The notes beneath the pieces are model-generated. The model did not search any database. It saw only the letters and a program-made list of their open reading frames with translations, and was not told the origin of the DNA. Shown piece after piece: positions 1 through 13,430 of a stretch of 64,000 bases of DNA (within the stretch, counting starts at the first letter, position 1; every line of letters starts with the position of its first letter). Location of the stretch: assembly GCA_017165825.1 (NCBI GenBank), contig CM029378.1:18505411-18569410 (forward strand), written 5' to 3'. A program made the position numbers and the translations under genes. The DNA comes from Hepsetus odoe. Its lineage: Eukaryota; Chordata; Actinopteri; Characiformes; Hepsetidae.

Positions 1-689
1 GATAAAGCTGTGACCTTCTTCCAACAGCTTTTCCTAGAGCTCCCCTTGACATTATGTTCACACTTATAGACACTGATGTGCACACAAGCTGTTACCCACA
101 CACACCTCAACCACCAGACACATTTTAGGTGCATCTTGAATGTCTAAATTCTAAAGTCTAAAGGAGCTTAGATATAAAATTAACTGCTCACTTAATGAAT
201 ATAAGTGTCAAAGGAAAAAGGATTTTTTTTTTCAGAACTGGAAATAAAAAATTATAAAATAAGAACATGAGACTCCTGAAAACTCTGCAATCCCCTTCAG
301 ATAAATAACACTGGAAGCGTCCATCTTTGAGAGGGAGGAGGAGTTCAAGCTTTCCATCCTTCCATGCTGAGAAGAAACCTGGAAAAGCTGTGGAACTGAA
401 AGAATATTTAGAAAAGGAGGGAGAACAATTAATGAATAGATTTATACTGATGAGTGTAAATTCATCTTTGGGGTGACTTGGATCATGAGGAGCAGAACAC
501 AAGTGTGGAGTTTTTTTTAGAAGTGTAAAGAACATCTTTGCAGATTTCTCTTGAAAATTTAAAGCATCTCTCAATGAATAAATGCTGTGAGAAGAACCAA
601 GGGCAAACTCAGTTAATACTCACTCCATCATTGTATTAACCGCATATCCTGAGTCGCTGCTACCTGTACTACTGCAAACAGGGCAGATG
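1..689. other. upstream flank without recognisable gene
   Basis: AT-rich sequence with no exon, RNA gene or clear repeat that I can recognise. Open frames here are short and show no family motif. Confidence 0.5.
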
Positions 690-699
690 CTCAAAAAAA

Positions 700-918
700 C
701 ACACACAAACACACACTTTCGCTCATATCTAAGGGCAATTTAGCCTCCTTATTTGATCTTACACGCATTTCGTTGGACTGTGGAAAGAAACCCGAGCACC
801 CAAAAAAACCCACACAGACCCAGGGAACCGCACATAAAGGACATGGGTCATTCCGACAGGGAACCAAACCCAAGACCTTCATGCTGTGAGGTGAAAGCAC
901 AACCCACCGTGGCCCCTA
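700..918 (-). mobile_element. degenerate tRNA-derived SINE (teleost 'GGTTTCCTCC' family, called B here)
   Basis: On the minus strand the order is a decayed tRNA-like head, then a GTTTCTTTCCACAGTCC-like block, then CTAAATTGCCC followed by a GTGT-rich run. This is the same order as the fuller family B copy at 5874-6225. It is heavily diverged and its ends are approximate. Confidence 0.5.
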
Positions 919-1142
919 GGATAGATCAGAGTAATTTAGAGTAATTTAGTTGTTGTGGCTTTGATCTCATACTTGGTTATTGATGCTGGTTTCTGGGCTT
1001 TCTGTTTACTTTTCTTTTTTTGTGAATCAATGATCGTTTCAACTGGAAGTGAAATAAATGTTGTAGAGACAGGTTTTTTCAAACGCATGTTCTCTGATCG
1101 CTTCCTCCTTCTTTCTCTCCCTCTCCCTCTCTCTGTCTTTCT

Positions 1143-1147
<5 letters not shown>

Positions 1148-1197
<50 letters not shown>

Positions 1198-1206
1198 TGT
1201 GTGTGT
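1148..1206. repeat. compound (CT)n(GT)n microsatellite
   Basis: About 33 bp of CT repeats pass directly into about 26 bp of GT repeats, roughly 560 bp upstream of the shisa9 start codon. Confidence 0.95.
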
Positions 1207-1208
1207 TC

Positions 1209-1303
1209 GGCTTCTCTCTTTTCACTCCAGGCTGCGTGATGAGTGTTGCACACAACTGCTTTGCACCTCTGCACATCTGAGATCTGAGCGCACCTGCTGC
1301 AGA
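1209..1303 (+). repeat. promoter-proximal duplicated block, copy 1
   Basis: Aligns with 1509-1596 at an offset of about 300 bp. Shared segments include CTTCTCT followed by a TCACTCCAG/TCCTCAG step, GTGATGaGTG/GTGATGgGTG, CTGCTTTGC and TGAGCGCA. Each copy follows a CT-repeat tract, so the duplicated unit probably includes the microsatellite. Confidence 0.6.
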
Positions 1304-1314
1304 TATATATAAAT
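1304..1314 (+). promoter_or_regulatory. TATA-like element upstream of shisa9
   Basis: TATATATAAAT lies about 450 bp before the start codon, just after duplicated block 1 and in a region of otherwise mixed composition. It is the only TATA-like run close to the gene start. Whether transcription starts downstream of it cannot be seen from sequence. Confidence 0.3.
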
Positions 1315-1421
1315 GCTGGAGACAGATGTTAAACATCCGGTTTGGATGAGAGCTACAAGGTTTGCTCCCTAACTTTGAACCTGTCAACATGTCTAATCCC
1401 TCCCTCCCTCCCTCTCCTCCT

Positions 1422-1497
1422 CCTCCTCCTCCTCCTCCTCCTCCTCTCTCTCTCTCTCACTCACTCACTTATTCTCTCTCCCTCTCTCTCTGTGGCT
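1422..1497. repeat. (CCT)n and (CT)n/(CACT)n low-complexity tract
   Basis: Runs of CCT trinucleotides are followed by CT dinucleotides and a short CACT run, in the presumptive promoter or 5' UTR. Confidence 0.9.
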
Positions 1498-1508
1498 TAA
1501 GCTTCTCA

Positions 1509-1596
1509 GCCTTCTCTTTCTCCTCAGTGTGGTGATGGGTGCTACGCGTGCGGCTGCTTTGCGCTTCTCTGAGGTTTGAGCGCATCTGACACAGAA
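1509..1596 (+). repeat. promoter-proximal duplicated block, copy 2
   Basis: Second copy of the block at 1209-1303. Its GCTGCTTTGCGCTTCTCTGA and TTGAGCGCATCTGA parallel CTGCTTTGCACCTCTGCA and CTGAGCGCACCTG in copy 1. It lies 170 bp upstream of the ATG, probably in the 5' UTR. Confidence 0.6.
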
Positions 1597-1657
1597 TGAG
1601 GAGCACTGGGGTTTCCACTTGGATTTACATCTTCTGACGACCGCAAGCATCAACTAC

Positions 1658-1660
1658 TCA

Positions 1661-1717
<57 letters not shown>

Positions 1718-1734
1718 CCTCTCTCTCATCTACT
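1658..1734. repeat. (CT)n microsatellite in presumptive shisa9 5' UTR
   Basis: A nearly uninterrupted CT run with two TTTC/CCC breaks ends about 35 bp before the ATG. If transcribed it would make the 5' UTR strongly pyrimidine-rich. Confidence 0.95.
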
Positions 1735-1767
1735 CATCTTCTTCACACTTCGCTCAGTAGAGTCAGG

Positions 1768-2282
1768 ATGAAACGGACAGCGTTACTGTTAGAGTACCTG
1801 CTGGTGAAAGTGATGGTGCTGGTGTGTCGTGCAGACGGTGAGCCAGAGCAACAGCTGGACGGCTTCATCATGCTTGCAGGCTCCAATGGTTCACGGGATG
1901 AGGAGAGCATAGTTTCTGAGGCACCACACACCCAGGATGAATGCCGGGGCTACTATGATGTGATGGGTCAGTGGGACCCGTCGTTCATCTGCCAGACGGG
2001 CAGCTACCTTTACTGCTGTGGCACCTGTGGCTTCCGTTTCTGCTGTGCCTACAAGGACTCACGCCTGGACCAGGACACGTGCAAGAACTATGAGACGCCT
2101 GTGTGGCTGAAGGGCCAGACCCCCTACAAGAAGAACGATCCCAGGCATGACCCCACCAAGGATAAGACCAACATGATCGTCTATGTGGTTTGTGGAGTGG
2201 TGGCCATCATGGCTTTGGTGGGGATTTTTACCAAACTTGGGCTGGAAAAGGCACAGCGGCCACACAGAGAGAACATGACAAG
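1768..2282 (+). CDS. shisa9: shisa9 coding exon 1 (signal peptide, Shisa cysteine-rich domain, TM helix)
   Basis: Codes for residues 1-171 plus two bases of Arg172. The ATG has A at -3, a favourable context, and opens a hydrophobic signal peptide. The Shisa ectodomain runs from about residue 59 to 115 and contains the paired-cysteine motif CCGTCGFRFCC. The helix starts after KDKTN and includes one cysteine (142). The juxtamembrane stretch IFTKLGLEKA is typical of SHISA9. The donor is AG|GTGAGT at 2282/2283. Reading on past the donor gives an immediate in-frame TGA, so the reading frame itself supports splicing here. Confidence 0.95.
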
Positions 2283-5200
2283 GTGAGTTCTCCAAAATAC
2301 TCTGGATTATAGAAGGAAAACAATGACTGATGATAGGATTTGGGTTTTTTTTTCTTTTCAGTTTTAATGTGCAGGTGAGCTATTGTGTTCCACAAGTGTA
2401 TTTTATTTTAGGTAAAGAGAGAAATCAATACCTGTGTCCACCATGTGCATCAGATTAGAATTAAAACAATGTTGGAGTATTCCTTTACTGCAAGATAAGC
2501 AAGCCTAAAGACGTGAACAAGTGCTTGTTAACATACAAAAACAAGAAGTGAGATTTTTCTGTCCACCCCTTGTTCAAAAGAGGCAAGCCAGTTGACTAGT
2601 CTGATTGTGATCACATGCTCTGAATCCAGTACTTTCACTGAAGACGAGGTGCTGTGAGCAGGTTTAACCCCCAGAGGGACTTGAGCTCCAGTGCACCGCT
2701 AGTCATTTCAGCACCACGGCCAGCGCCGATGCTCTAACTCTAACAGCTCAGGGCACTTCAAAATAAAGGCAGGTGCCCTAAAAGAGCTACTTGTTTTACA
2801 GCCCATTGGCTTATGTTAGACGGAGAGACGTAGAAATGAATGATTATATGTTAAATGACAGTCAGTCATATACTGCAGATGAAGTTTCTGAAGAACTGTC
2901 TATTGGTTCTGTGGAGAAACACAAGTGGTTCTTCTCTTACAGTAGTCACACCACCAGCTCTGCGTGTTAAGCTGCAAAAGTTACCAATTGATTCAGATGG
3001 ATTCACACTGTGGATGTGTTCTGGACTCAGGAAGACAGAGGTTACTGCTGCAGGGCATCGCTCCAAAGAATCTTTATTTTTTTAAAAACCCAATCTGTGA
3101 TGTAACTCAGATGTTATGAACCTCTTCTCCCTGAAACTGAATCTACCCAGGAATACATGAAAAGTTGTGTAGCAATAAATGGTAAAGATTCAGGGGCCCG
3201 GTTGCTGCAGCCCCCATTACTATAGGCATCACAGTTATTAATATTGAGAGCTACGCCACTGTGACCAACCTTGTCAGCCATCCAATCTGACACCAGCCAC
3301 ACCTGATTTAAATGACTGTCTACAGGCATCCTGGATGACCTGAGGGAGGGTCGGTGGTTGCTGTTTTTTGGCCATGCAGTGAACAAAACGGAATCTGAAA
3401 TAAAATGTGTTTTTTATGGTACATAAATACTGTTGTGAGTTTCAAAGCATACAATACACCCCCAAGACATATTGTATTTATTTGTTTTTAGCTGCAAAAA
3501 AACAATTAACTGTTTTGTGACATCATAAAAATGAGCCTAAAGCCAGATATTTCTATTAACAATGAAGGAATAATGGGCGCTTTAATCTGGACTGCTTTCT
3601 GCATCAGGCACGATACAGAGCAGCTGATCAGAACAGGGATTATTCAAATAAAACATAAACAGCTTTATTATTTATTTATTCATTTTATTTATTTGATCTG
3701 GCTAAAGAAGGATGGGAAAACTGTCATTGAAAATACATTTTGACTTTCTTTTATATTTTGATACAAATACAATAAACTGACCTCAGAGAGGGAAAACAAA
3801 TTGAAAAAAAATGAAAAACACAGAATATGAGCTCTTTAACCATAATAAAAATAGCAGATGACTAACGGCCCACGTGAGAGTGTATATAAGTAAAATCATT
3901 TTTAGCTGTCTGAGTTAGCGGTGGCAGCGATGACCTAGTGATTAGGGAGTTGTCCCCCAGATCGTGGGTTTTAATCCCTAACAAGGTACCGTCCCCATCA
4001 CTGCTCCCTGAGTGCTTTCAATAGCTGCCCCCTGCTGCACGTATGTGTATGGGTAAAACACAAAGGTTGAATTTTGTTGTGTCTCACTGTGTGCTGTACG
4101 GTGTTTCATAATGACGAGAATAGTCACTTTCACTTAATCATTCTTAATTTAGGCCCTACTGAAATTTTAAATAATATATACTTGAAAAGGCAAATCACAA
4201 TGACAGCTACTAAATGTACAGTAAGTCTAGCACATACATCTACTATTGTCCACTACAATGATTGTTTTCCCCAACAGAGCTGTAGCCAGCGTGATGCGAG
4301 GTGCCTGCCAGGTTGAACATGAAGAAGCCATCGGCATGCACGCGCAGCACTACGACAACATGCAGGCCAGGGCCAATAACATGCGTAAGTTACTCTGGAA
4401 TTGCTTTTTATTCCCCACTGAGGCATTTGAGCAGCAGTTGTAGAGAATGAGCCTTGTTCAGCTGCATACAGTGTTACATGTTAGATGTGTTTACACCGGT
4501 GCCAAGGTGTGACTGGAGGGTTGTGCTGACTGATCTGTACCCTCCATACTGCTGTTAGCAATACTGACTTGACGTAAAATAGATATTTGTTTTGATGATG
4601 ATAGACAAATTGCTACTGATGTTACCAGGGGCTACTTTCTTCAAAAAAGAAAAAAATCTTAGATGCCGCTGTGGTTATAAGCTGCTTAACTTCTTAGAGT
4701 AGTTATGACTCATCCATGTCGGTCAAAAAAGTTTCTGTGAGCCATCCTGCGTTATTTCACTATGAAAGAAGCACAGGGCTTCCTTTATTGACAGTTTCTG
4801 AGTTCCCATGTTTGCACATGAAGGGTGGAGTCCAGATCAAATATAAAATTTAATGTCTGTAAACTGTCTTATCTTTGGCATATTGAGTAGATTTGATTAA
4901 AGAAATGGGACCAAATGTTTTAAGGTTTTAGATAAAGTGGGTCCAACCACTCAAGCATCTCCAGTGAACTAATCACCAGCCTGATCAACTGTTTCTTCAC
5001 TGCTTCATGCCTTACATGCTCACTGAGTTAGGCAGAGTTTTCTACCCAGTCCAAAAATACACCCCAAACCACAGTGCTGATAAACAATGTCAGGAAAAAG
5101 AATGCATTCACACATTATTGCCATTAAAATAGATTTCCGAACACTGCATATGTGTGTATCTTGTAAATATAGACAAGGGTTAAACTAAAGCTGAAGTGAC

Positions 5201-8200
5201 GCTGCATATTTGCAGCATGCATCATCTTTAAAAATGCATGGACATGGATGGGAAGCAATATTTGCATTTGAAAAGCACAGACCCAAAAGCTCAGTTTTTA
5301 TAAACTTCATTTGTGCTTAAATATTAACTTTTGAGTGTACTGCTACACGCTGATGTGTGTGATCACTGTGGTGTGACTTGTGTCCAGCCGTGTCTAGCCA
5401 AGCTAAAATAACCATTAACAAGCTGCCTAATTTGCCCACACAGTGAACAACAACAGACAACAGTAACTTCATCAAAGGAAGGATGCTAATGTGCCATTTG
5501 TGTGCATTTTGCACACATTTTGCGCACAAATAAGTCTGTGAATCAAATCACTCATGACTGTAAATCCGTTCGAGATAAACGTAGCTTTGCTCTCACGTAT
5601 TTGCTGAAAGACTTCCATCAGTGGTGATTTACATTTTTCTTTTTTTGCTTATGATTAAGCTTAATATGGGTATATAAAATGATTTCTGATTTTTTCTTTG
5701 CATTTTTGGGAAAAGCAAAAATGTTATAAGGTTAATGAAATGATCATTGTTGAATGTTTTGTATCAGCAACTTTGTATAGGTTTGCACAGCATCCTTTTA
5801 GCACAGAGGAGCACCGCTTAGAAAATGATTGATACTATAATATTTTGAAACATTTGGGAAAATATGATTGGACTTTGGGTGGCACGGTGGCACAGTGGGT
5901 GTTGCTGTCACCCCACAGCGAGAAAGCCCCAGGCGAGGCGGTCCAGCTCCTTTCTGTTTGGAGTTTGCATATTCTCCCTGTGTCTGTGTGGGTTTCCTCC
6001 AGAAGCTTCAGTTTCCTCCCATCATCCAAAGACCTGCAGTTCAGATGGATTGGAGATGCTAAATTGCCCCCTAGTTATGAGTGTGTTTGTCTGTGTGTCG
6101 GCCCCATAATGGACTGCTGATCTTTCCAGGATGTTTCCCTGCCTTTTGCCCTGTGAAAGCATGGACAGACTCCAGCATCACCTGCAACCCTAATTAGGAC
6201 AAGCGGCTATGAAAATGAGTGAGTGATTGAACTCTTAAAAGCGTCACTCTGAGATGCTTGAAAAATATAGGCCACATAAATATATGTCCACACATAAAGC
6301 CCATAAATGGAAAAGAACATTTCAGTTTTTTTATCGCCCGGCTTACTGTGGAAAATAGTCAGTTATGTCACTGTTTGTGTTTGTTGTTTACACTATACAC
6401 ATCAAAATGTTTACAAAAGGAGAGATTTAATTCCCCTTGTGTGAAAGCCTTCTATTTATGGCAGGTCCCGTGGGCTGTGGCTGCAGTTCAGTGTATTGCG
6501 ATTGTTTAACACTGGGATCAAATAGCTGAAAGTGAATGGCTCAGTCTGGAGTGTTTAACCACATCTCTCATTCGCTCCTCTTCCAGAGTGATTACATCAC
6601 CTCCCCATGTGGTTATCAGCTGCTTACATTTATGTGCGTAGAAATGACACAAAGCACAGTGTGGATATCCATGCCATGCTCTGAGGGATCCATGTTGATT
6701 TGCTCTGAATGTAGCTGGAGGTCTTTCCTTCTTGTTTCATCACTGAGTTAACGATACTCCACAGAAGAGACTTATTGCAGACAGTGGAGTCTTAACCATG
6801 TAATATAACAACCTTTATCTCTTCAAATCTCTGACAACAAGACGGCTATTGGTTGTTATTTATCCAACTGAGCACCTGGTCCATGTACGAAAGCTCTAGG
6901 AGATAACAAAAAGACTGATTCCATCTCTCCTAACCATAATAATCAATCTCCAAATGTCAAATAGCAGGGTTATAACGAAGGACTGGTGAAAAAAGAAAGG
7001 TTTCTTATCGTGTTGTGATATATTTTCAAATACATTGCTCTGGCTCAAGTAGCTCACAGGTACGTAAACAGACAATACACTAAATGTTAATAAACAATGT
7101 GCTTGTATGATACAATAAGGGAGTAAACATAAATGTAAGTTAGCTCATGCGTGTGTATCAGTGCTTTTCAGGCGATTAGGCAACATGAGAAAAAAAATTA
7201 TTTTTAATTTTTATTGCTTTTTATGACTCTTGTTGGCACAAGGCAGCTTTACAGAATCTGGGTACAAAAACCTAAAGAGCAAATCAAAAGCAACAGAGGT
7301 AAAACTTCCTAAAGCTAAAGAAGGAAGAAACCTTGGGAGTAAATAAGACTCTGAAGAGAAACCTATTCTCTACAGGTCAACACTAAGTGAAATGAAAAAT
7401 GACATTAATAAAAAAAATTTTAAAAAAGGATTGAGATAATGTAAGCAGTTTAGACAGATATAACCACTGATGGCAGTACAGTCTGTGGCTAGAAGGCATG
7501 AGGACCCTTGGTTACCTTTGGTTAGTGGGTGTAGCTGGTCTGGAGTACAGGTTTGAAGAAAACTCTGATCTAGAGAACAGTAAACCTAGACAGTGGTTTG
7601 TCTGGTCTGGAGTACAGAAAACCCCTGACGATGGCTGATTGAGCCAAGCAGGTGGGCAGGCTTTCTTTTCAGTAAAATAAATAAAGTGTCCACAATGCAG
7701 GTGGTGGACAGTCAACCATCATGGAAAATAGAGAGTTAGTTCTGTTTGAACTCACAGGGTACAAGGTTTAGAGGTTTATGTTGATAACTTTGCTCTTCTT
7801 AGCATCGTTTTTATCTTTATATCGCTGAAGTGACCATCCCTATCTTTATGCTATACTAGAACACAAAATACAGTTGTGATGTGTAAAAGGTGGAAAGAGT
7901 GGCCAGTGCTCCACAAACTCCTGCAAAATGTATAGAAACTGGGGATGAATCCCTATTCAACACAAAGAGAAACTGTGACACAAATTTAAATAAAATGCAT
8001 TTAGAGTGGCCTAATGAATGAAATGATACACTGTTCGGATGAATCAATTGTAGCTTTTGTTATCAGGTTTTATTAACTAACACCTCTTAGCTCATCTTAA
8101 CAGTGCGGCAATTTTAAACTAGTACATTTTTGGTTAAATGGGTTTTTTGCCAGCCTTCTATAAAGCTACAAAGCTGTACATCCTTACAACAAAGCCATCT

Positions 8201-11200
8201 ATGCCATGATTGACTCTTATAGATGGCTATGGCAACCCCAGGGATCAAATTTGTGATATTTCAGGAATAGGACTATTGCTTGTATTCATATGTTTTTTAT
8301 TTTATGTTTTTAATTTCATCTTGGTGAAATACATTAAAAAATCCAACCTTTGGCTTTACAAACTTTATGAATACTATATAATGACTAACAGCTGGAAAGA
8401 CAAAGCAAGGAGCTGGCTCCAGGATCAGAAGGTTGTGGGTTCGAATCCCAGACCAGTAGGTTATCCTGAGGTACCCTTGAACAAGGTACCATCCCCATCA
8501 CTGCTCCTTGGGTGTTTAAATAGCCCCCTGCTGCACGTGTGTATGGGTGAAATGTAGAGGAAGCATTTTGTATTTGTGCTGAGCTCCACAATGATGATTA
8601 GTCACTTTCACTTCACTTCAAAGCACTTAAACATTCCTCAGGTGCAACATCAAGGCCAATGCAATTCTTAAGGCTCTTGATTAGTTCACCCAATGAATAG
8701 CCTAATTAATTACTCTGTGTTTCATGTCAGGCTCGATGTAGTTCCCTGGATTTCGCCTAAAACTGATGTGGTTTTCTTTTGGCCTTGGTGTTTTCTGCCA
8801 GCCTTAACTATCGAGGTGAAGATTATTAATGTGGAGCTGCATTCTTCACTATGTTAATCTGCAGGCCTGAGCATAATCAAGTGGAATTGCATTACCCTCA
8901 CTGACCTGCTCCTCCGAGCTCCACACAGCCTTTGTGGATTACAGTAATGATAAGTCTGAATATTTGAGGGAAAGATTATCAGAAACAAAATCTGTGACAA
9001 TTTATTTATTCACATTCACTGCTAAAGTGTTAATTCCCCCATTTATAAATGTTCACAGGAAATAAAAACTGATTAATTAAGCACTATGTGTAAGTCATTC
9101 CAAATTCGCATTCCATCTTTCATTCACCATTTCACTTTTATCACATCTCGGGGGAGTTCACGCTTCTTCTGCATCAGAAACTGTAGCTTTATTTGAGAAG
9201 GATTTCTTGTAAGAAATTTATTTAGAATTTTTCAACTTTCATGTATATTAATACAAGTTGCCTCATACCCGAGAGGTGTTTTTAGTTTAATTCCTTTTAT
9301 AATGGGGTAAAGCATATCCTAGTATTGAAAAAAACTTGTGATTGCAAGTAACCCAATCCAACGATAGATGATAGAAGCTAGATCTCCCTGGTTGGCTCAG
9401 GTTGAGGTTGAGGTTGGCCATTTCTGCTAAACACTGAAGACATTTGGGTTTGAGATCAAAAGAAGAACCTGAGAGGAGAGATCAGATTTTCAGATTTGAG
9501 TTCATGTACTGACATCTACCTTTTCAATCTTAGCATTTTCAAGTAGGCAAAGTATTGGAACAGGAAGTTTTAAAATAAATCTTAATTAAAATATAAAATA
9601 AAAAGTAAATGATGCCCAATATCTGCTTGCATATTCCATGCTGGCAACAACCGAATCAAGCCTGCAACCAAATGACACATTTTTCTTCTTTGGTTCTGAT
9701 TTTTTTGGTTTTGAGTTTTACCACAGCATCTTCAGTTGTTGTTTATTTCTTTTAAACTTAATTTTTCCTCTTTGCTCAGCTTCAAAATGGCATGCCCCCA
9801 CACCCCCACGATATATAAAAAAAGATTTTGTTGTGTCTATGACAGTATGAAAGCCAGCCTGCAAGAAAACCCGTAAAGTGTAAAGTCAAATATTTCATGA
9901 CAGTTAGAAACTAATACAATTAATACAAAAGCCAGTGATAAACTCTACTTTGAATGAACTGGTCTTCAAGCAGAATATGCTGAAACCAATGAGTCTGACA
10001 CTGCTGTCATCACGACGTGTAACAAAGACGTTAACAAAGAATCAGTCTGCCACATCAAGTCATAATTCATCCTGAACAAATCAATCATGGCTTTGAGATC
10101 CAATGCCTGAACAAATTTAAAATAAAGCCCTTGGCACTAGTCCTTGCTATCAGTCATAATTAGGTTAAGTGATAAAAGCATTCTCTCTACATGCTGTTCA
10201 GTCTCATCAGTGTTACAGACAGGAAGGTATGAAGACCAACCCATCATCATCATCATCATCATTTGTATTTATACAGTGACTTTCTTGCACGCCAGGATGA
10301 TCAGCATTCAGAGAACACATCCCATAGATATGTTGCATATATTTTACATCTGTTAAGTGGTTTTCAAGGACTCTCTCTAAACGTTATGCAAGACTGAGTA
10401 GTTGAGAACCTTTCTGGCAACACATTTGACTAAAGTGGAGAAACACTAGAAAGCCCTATATGAAATGGTTCATAGAAGGTACTGTTGCTACATTGGACCA
10501 GCTTTAAAAGAAAGTATTAACAAAAATACCAATCTGGCTGAAGACCCAGCCACAGTCACCAGTTAAATGTCTTGAAGTGAATTATGTTCATTTCAGTGGC
10601 ATTTGATGTGATGATTTTGCACCACAGCCATCTAAGTTTTGCATCAGGTTCAACTTTGGTCATTGACTAGATTTCACCACCAACAGTTAATTAAAAAGAA
10701 AGACTGCATGGTCATCAGATTTAGTGTCTCCAGGGCCCTGAACAAAGTCATGTCTGAAGGCACCAGTCAAAGTGCAAAAAACTTTTTCTCTTGCACTGCT
10801 TCTTACTGCAGTCAGAACTGAATTTGCTGCAGCAGAAGCCTTGATTATAACCTCCATGTTTGCTTAGCCAACATTTCTGTCCAAAGTGCTGGGTTGTAGG
10901 AAGGAATGGTAACATGAGATTTGATTACCAGCTTGTGTAGATCTAATTACTGTGAGTGTGAAGTCTCAGGGTAAACAGTAGCAACAGGTGCAGCTTCTTT
11001 GTCTGATGATCTAGTAAAGGTGTCCAGAACCTCTCTCTCGTCAGGCTGTTCAGCTGTCTTTTTTGGGTGTCCCTAAAAATACAACCAGGGTTGCTGACTA
11101 GGTAGCTGCAGAGTACAAAAAGAGAATTTGTTTATTCAGCCACTTGTGGACAGCAGGGAGCCCCACTAGAGGGCCCAATGCCTTTGTGTGGAGGAAACGA

Positions 11201-13396
11201 TTTATAAGCCCCTTTGTTACCTTTATTACCTTTAAAAACTCTATGGCTGTGTCGGAAAAATGATTCACTCATTCACTACTCAGTATATTGGGAGCCTATC
11301 AGCAAAATCACTCTTTCAGACACTCCTCAGATTATTTTTCTTTGCACAGATTACAGATTAACATCGGCTGGTATACACACTTTTATAATAATTACATATT
11401 TTAATCAGAATATTTTCCCCAAGCATAGTTTTCAGTTGAGCACAAAGCAAAATGGACTTAGCTGATTGACGGAGGATACATCTATTGTGTCAGACTTTGT
11501 GGGGCACTTAAGGGGCAGCAGTGGCCTAGTGGTTAAGGATTAAGGATTCACTGAGTGCTATGCTCTGTTTCACAATGACAAATTTTCACTTCACTTTAAG
11601 TGTACAATATAGTTTTGACTACAAATTGGTAAACTTGCTAAACAGTGCACATAGCAGGTAGTAAATGGTTTCTGACACAGCACGTGTTTTTTTGGTTTTT
11701 GAAAGGATAAGGGTAGATCAAGTATAATTTTTTGTTGGGTAATCAAGCCAACAGCATGGTGCCAAGTTCATTTCTAGCCTGCCTATTTTCAATTAGCTAC
11801 AACAACATAGTGTAGCATTTTAGACTAAAAAATCAGAGTTATTGACTCTAAACATCCTAAAGATGATTGAATGCGATTTCCCTTTAGGTTGAATTAGAAT
11901 ATAGATTAAATGTTTTCTTTTTTTTTTTTTTTTTTTTTGCAGAAGCTATAATTTCTCATGAGAAGATTTTTTTTAAACATTCTTTACAGCTTGTCCACCC
12001 TGGCAAATACTATGACTGAAGATGTATGAATAGGTAGGACGGAGTGAGAACAAATCTTTAGGTAATTGCTTTTCCAAGATTTGGTCATGGGTTGAAATGC
12101 ATAGCTTTAAAAAAAGACAGGGCTTACAATCTTTATACCATCAAACAAAACTGGCACTGAACTGCAGCAGCAAGTCATCGCTGATTGCATCCCTGGGAGT
12201 CGTTAACTTTCCCAATCTCTTTGTTTCCGCACTTATGCTTGCACACACACACACACAGAGACTCACACCGTCTGAGGGGTTCATTCCAATACCTTTGCTC
12301 AAACTAATTACCTTAATAGGGTTTCCCAAAGAAGCAGCAGGGATCTATTATCTCTTGTTTATTAGAGCTGTGTGCCAGCAGACGGCTGGAATCGACCACT
12401 GACTGAAATCATCTCACGTACTCCGGTGCACTGTGTGTTAATAGTAAAAGTTTGAAAAACTTTAGGTCCACACATATTACCATGTGAAATCAGACATTGC
12501 TAATTTGCTTAAGTTTAACTTTTCTGAACATTTCATATCTGTAAATTGATCTCTCGCTGCTGCATATTGATCAGACAATGAGGATGTTCCTTCATTATAT
12601 GCTAAAAGTTTAGTTTCTCAATAGTTTGTGGGTTCCAAGTTCCTCCTTCAAGTACAAGGATGAGCCAAAACATTTTGACCACCTGCCTACTTGCCAAGAT
12701 CTCCGAGGCCACACTTTAGATTATGAAAACTGCAGGATGGAGTTCTTCTGCATATCCCACAGACTTGCTTGGATTGAGATCTAGGAAATTTGGAGACTAT
12801 GTCAACACCTTGAACTTTTTGTCATGTGCCTCCAGCCATTCCTGAACAAATATGGAGTTGACAGAACACAGAGTGGCTGCAGTATCCCTCTGAAAGAGAC
12901 CACAGCCATTAGGGAATATCATAGCTGTGAAGGGGTATACTTGGTCTGCAACAATGCTTAGGTAGGTTTTATGGGTCACTGTCACTGTCACTGTCACACT
13001 GTCTCTGCTAGCTTGTCTCCTTCCCAAAGTTCTTTCATACCCATGCCAAAGAGCTCACATTGAATATCTATAGTCTGGTTTATGGATGCCTCACTTTGCA
13101 ATTCACAGGACATAAATTAACTCCTGCTTATATCTCTTGGTCAGATTTCTCACCACACCTTTGAAGCTTGAATGAAGTCCATGCATTGAAAGGTCAGAAA
13201 TGTTTTGGTTTCATGAGTGAGAGTCCAGGTGTTTACTATGTCAATCCAGCTCTCCACCACCACAATGCAAACGTTTTTTTTATTTTTATGCAATTGTAAA
13301 TGCAATAAATAAATAATGCAAATTCAGCCTTTACAAGGGTGCAAAGTGATTACACTACACCTAACAGAGCTCACAATATGGATAAATTATTGAGCT

Positions 13397-13430
<34 letters not shown>

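Noticed and set aside
936..1390. Open frames on both strands over 936-1390 rich in Arg-Glu or Ser-Leu
   Set aside because: They are translations of CT/GT microsatellites and have no family motif.
5835..6120. Five overlapping open frames
   Set aside because: All lie inside the family B SINE at 5874-6225.
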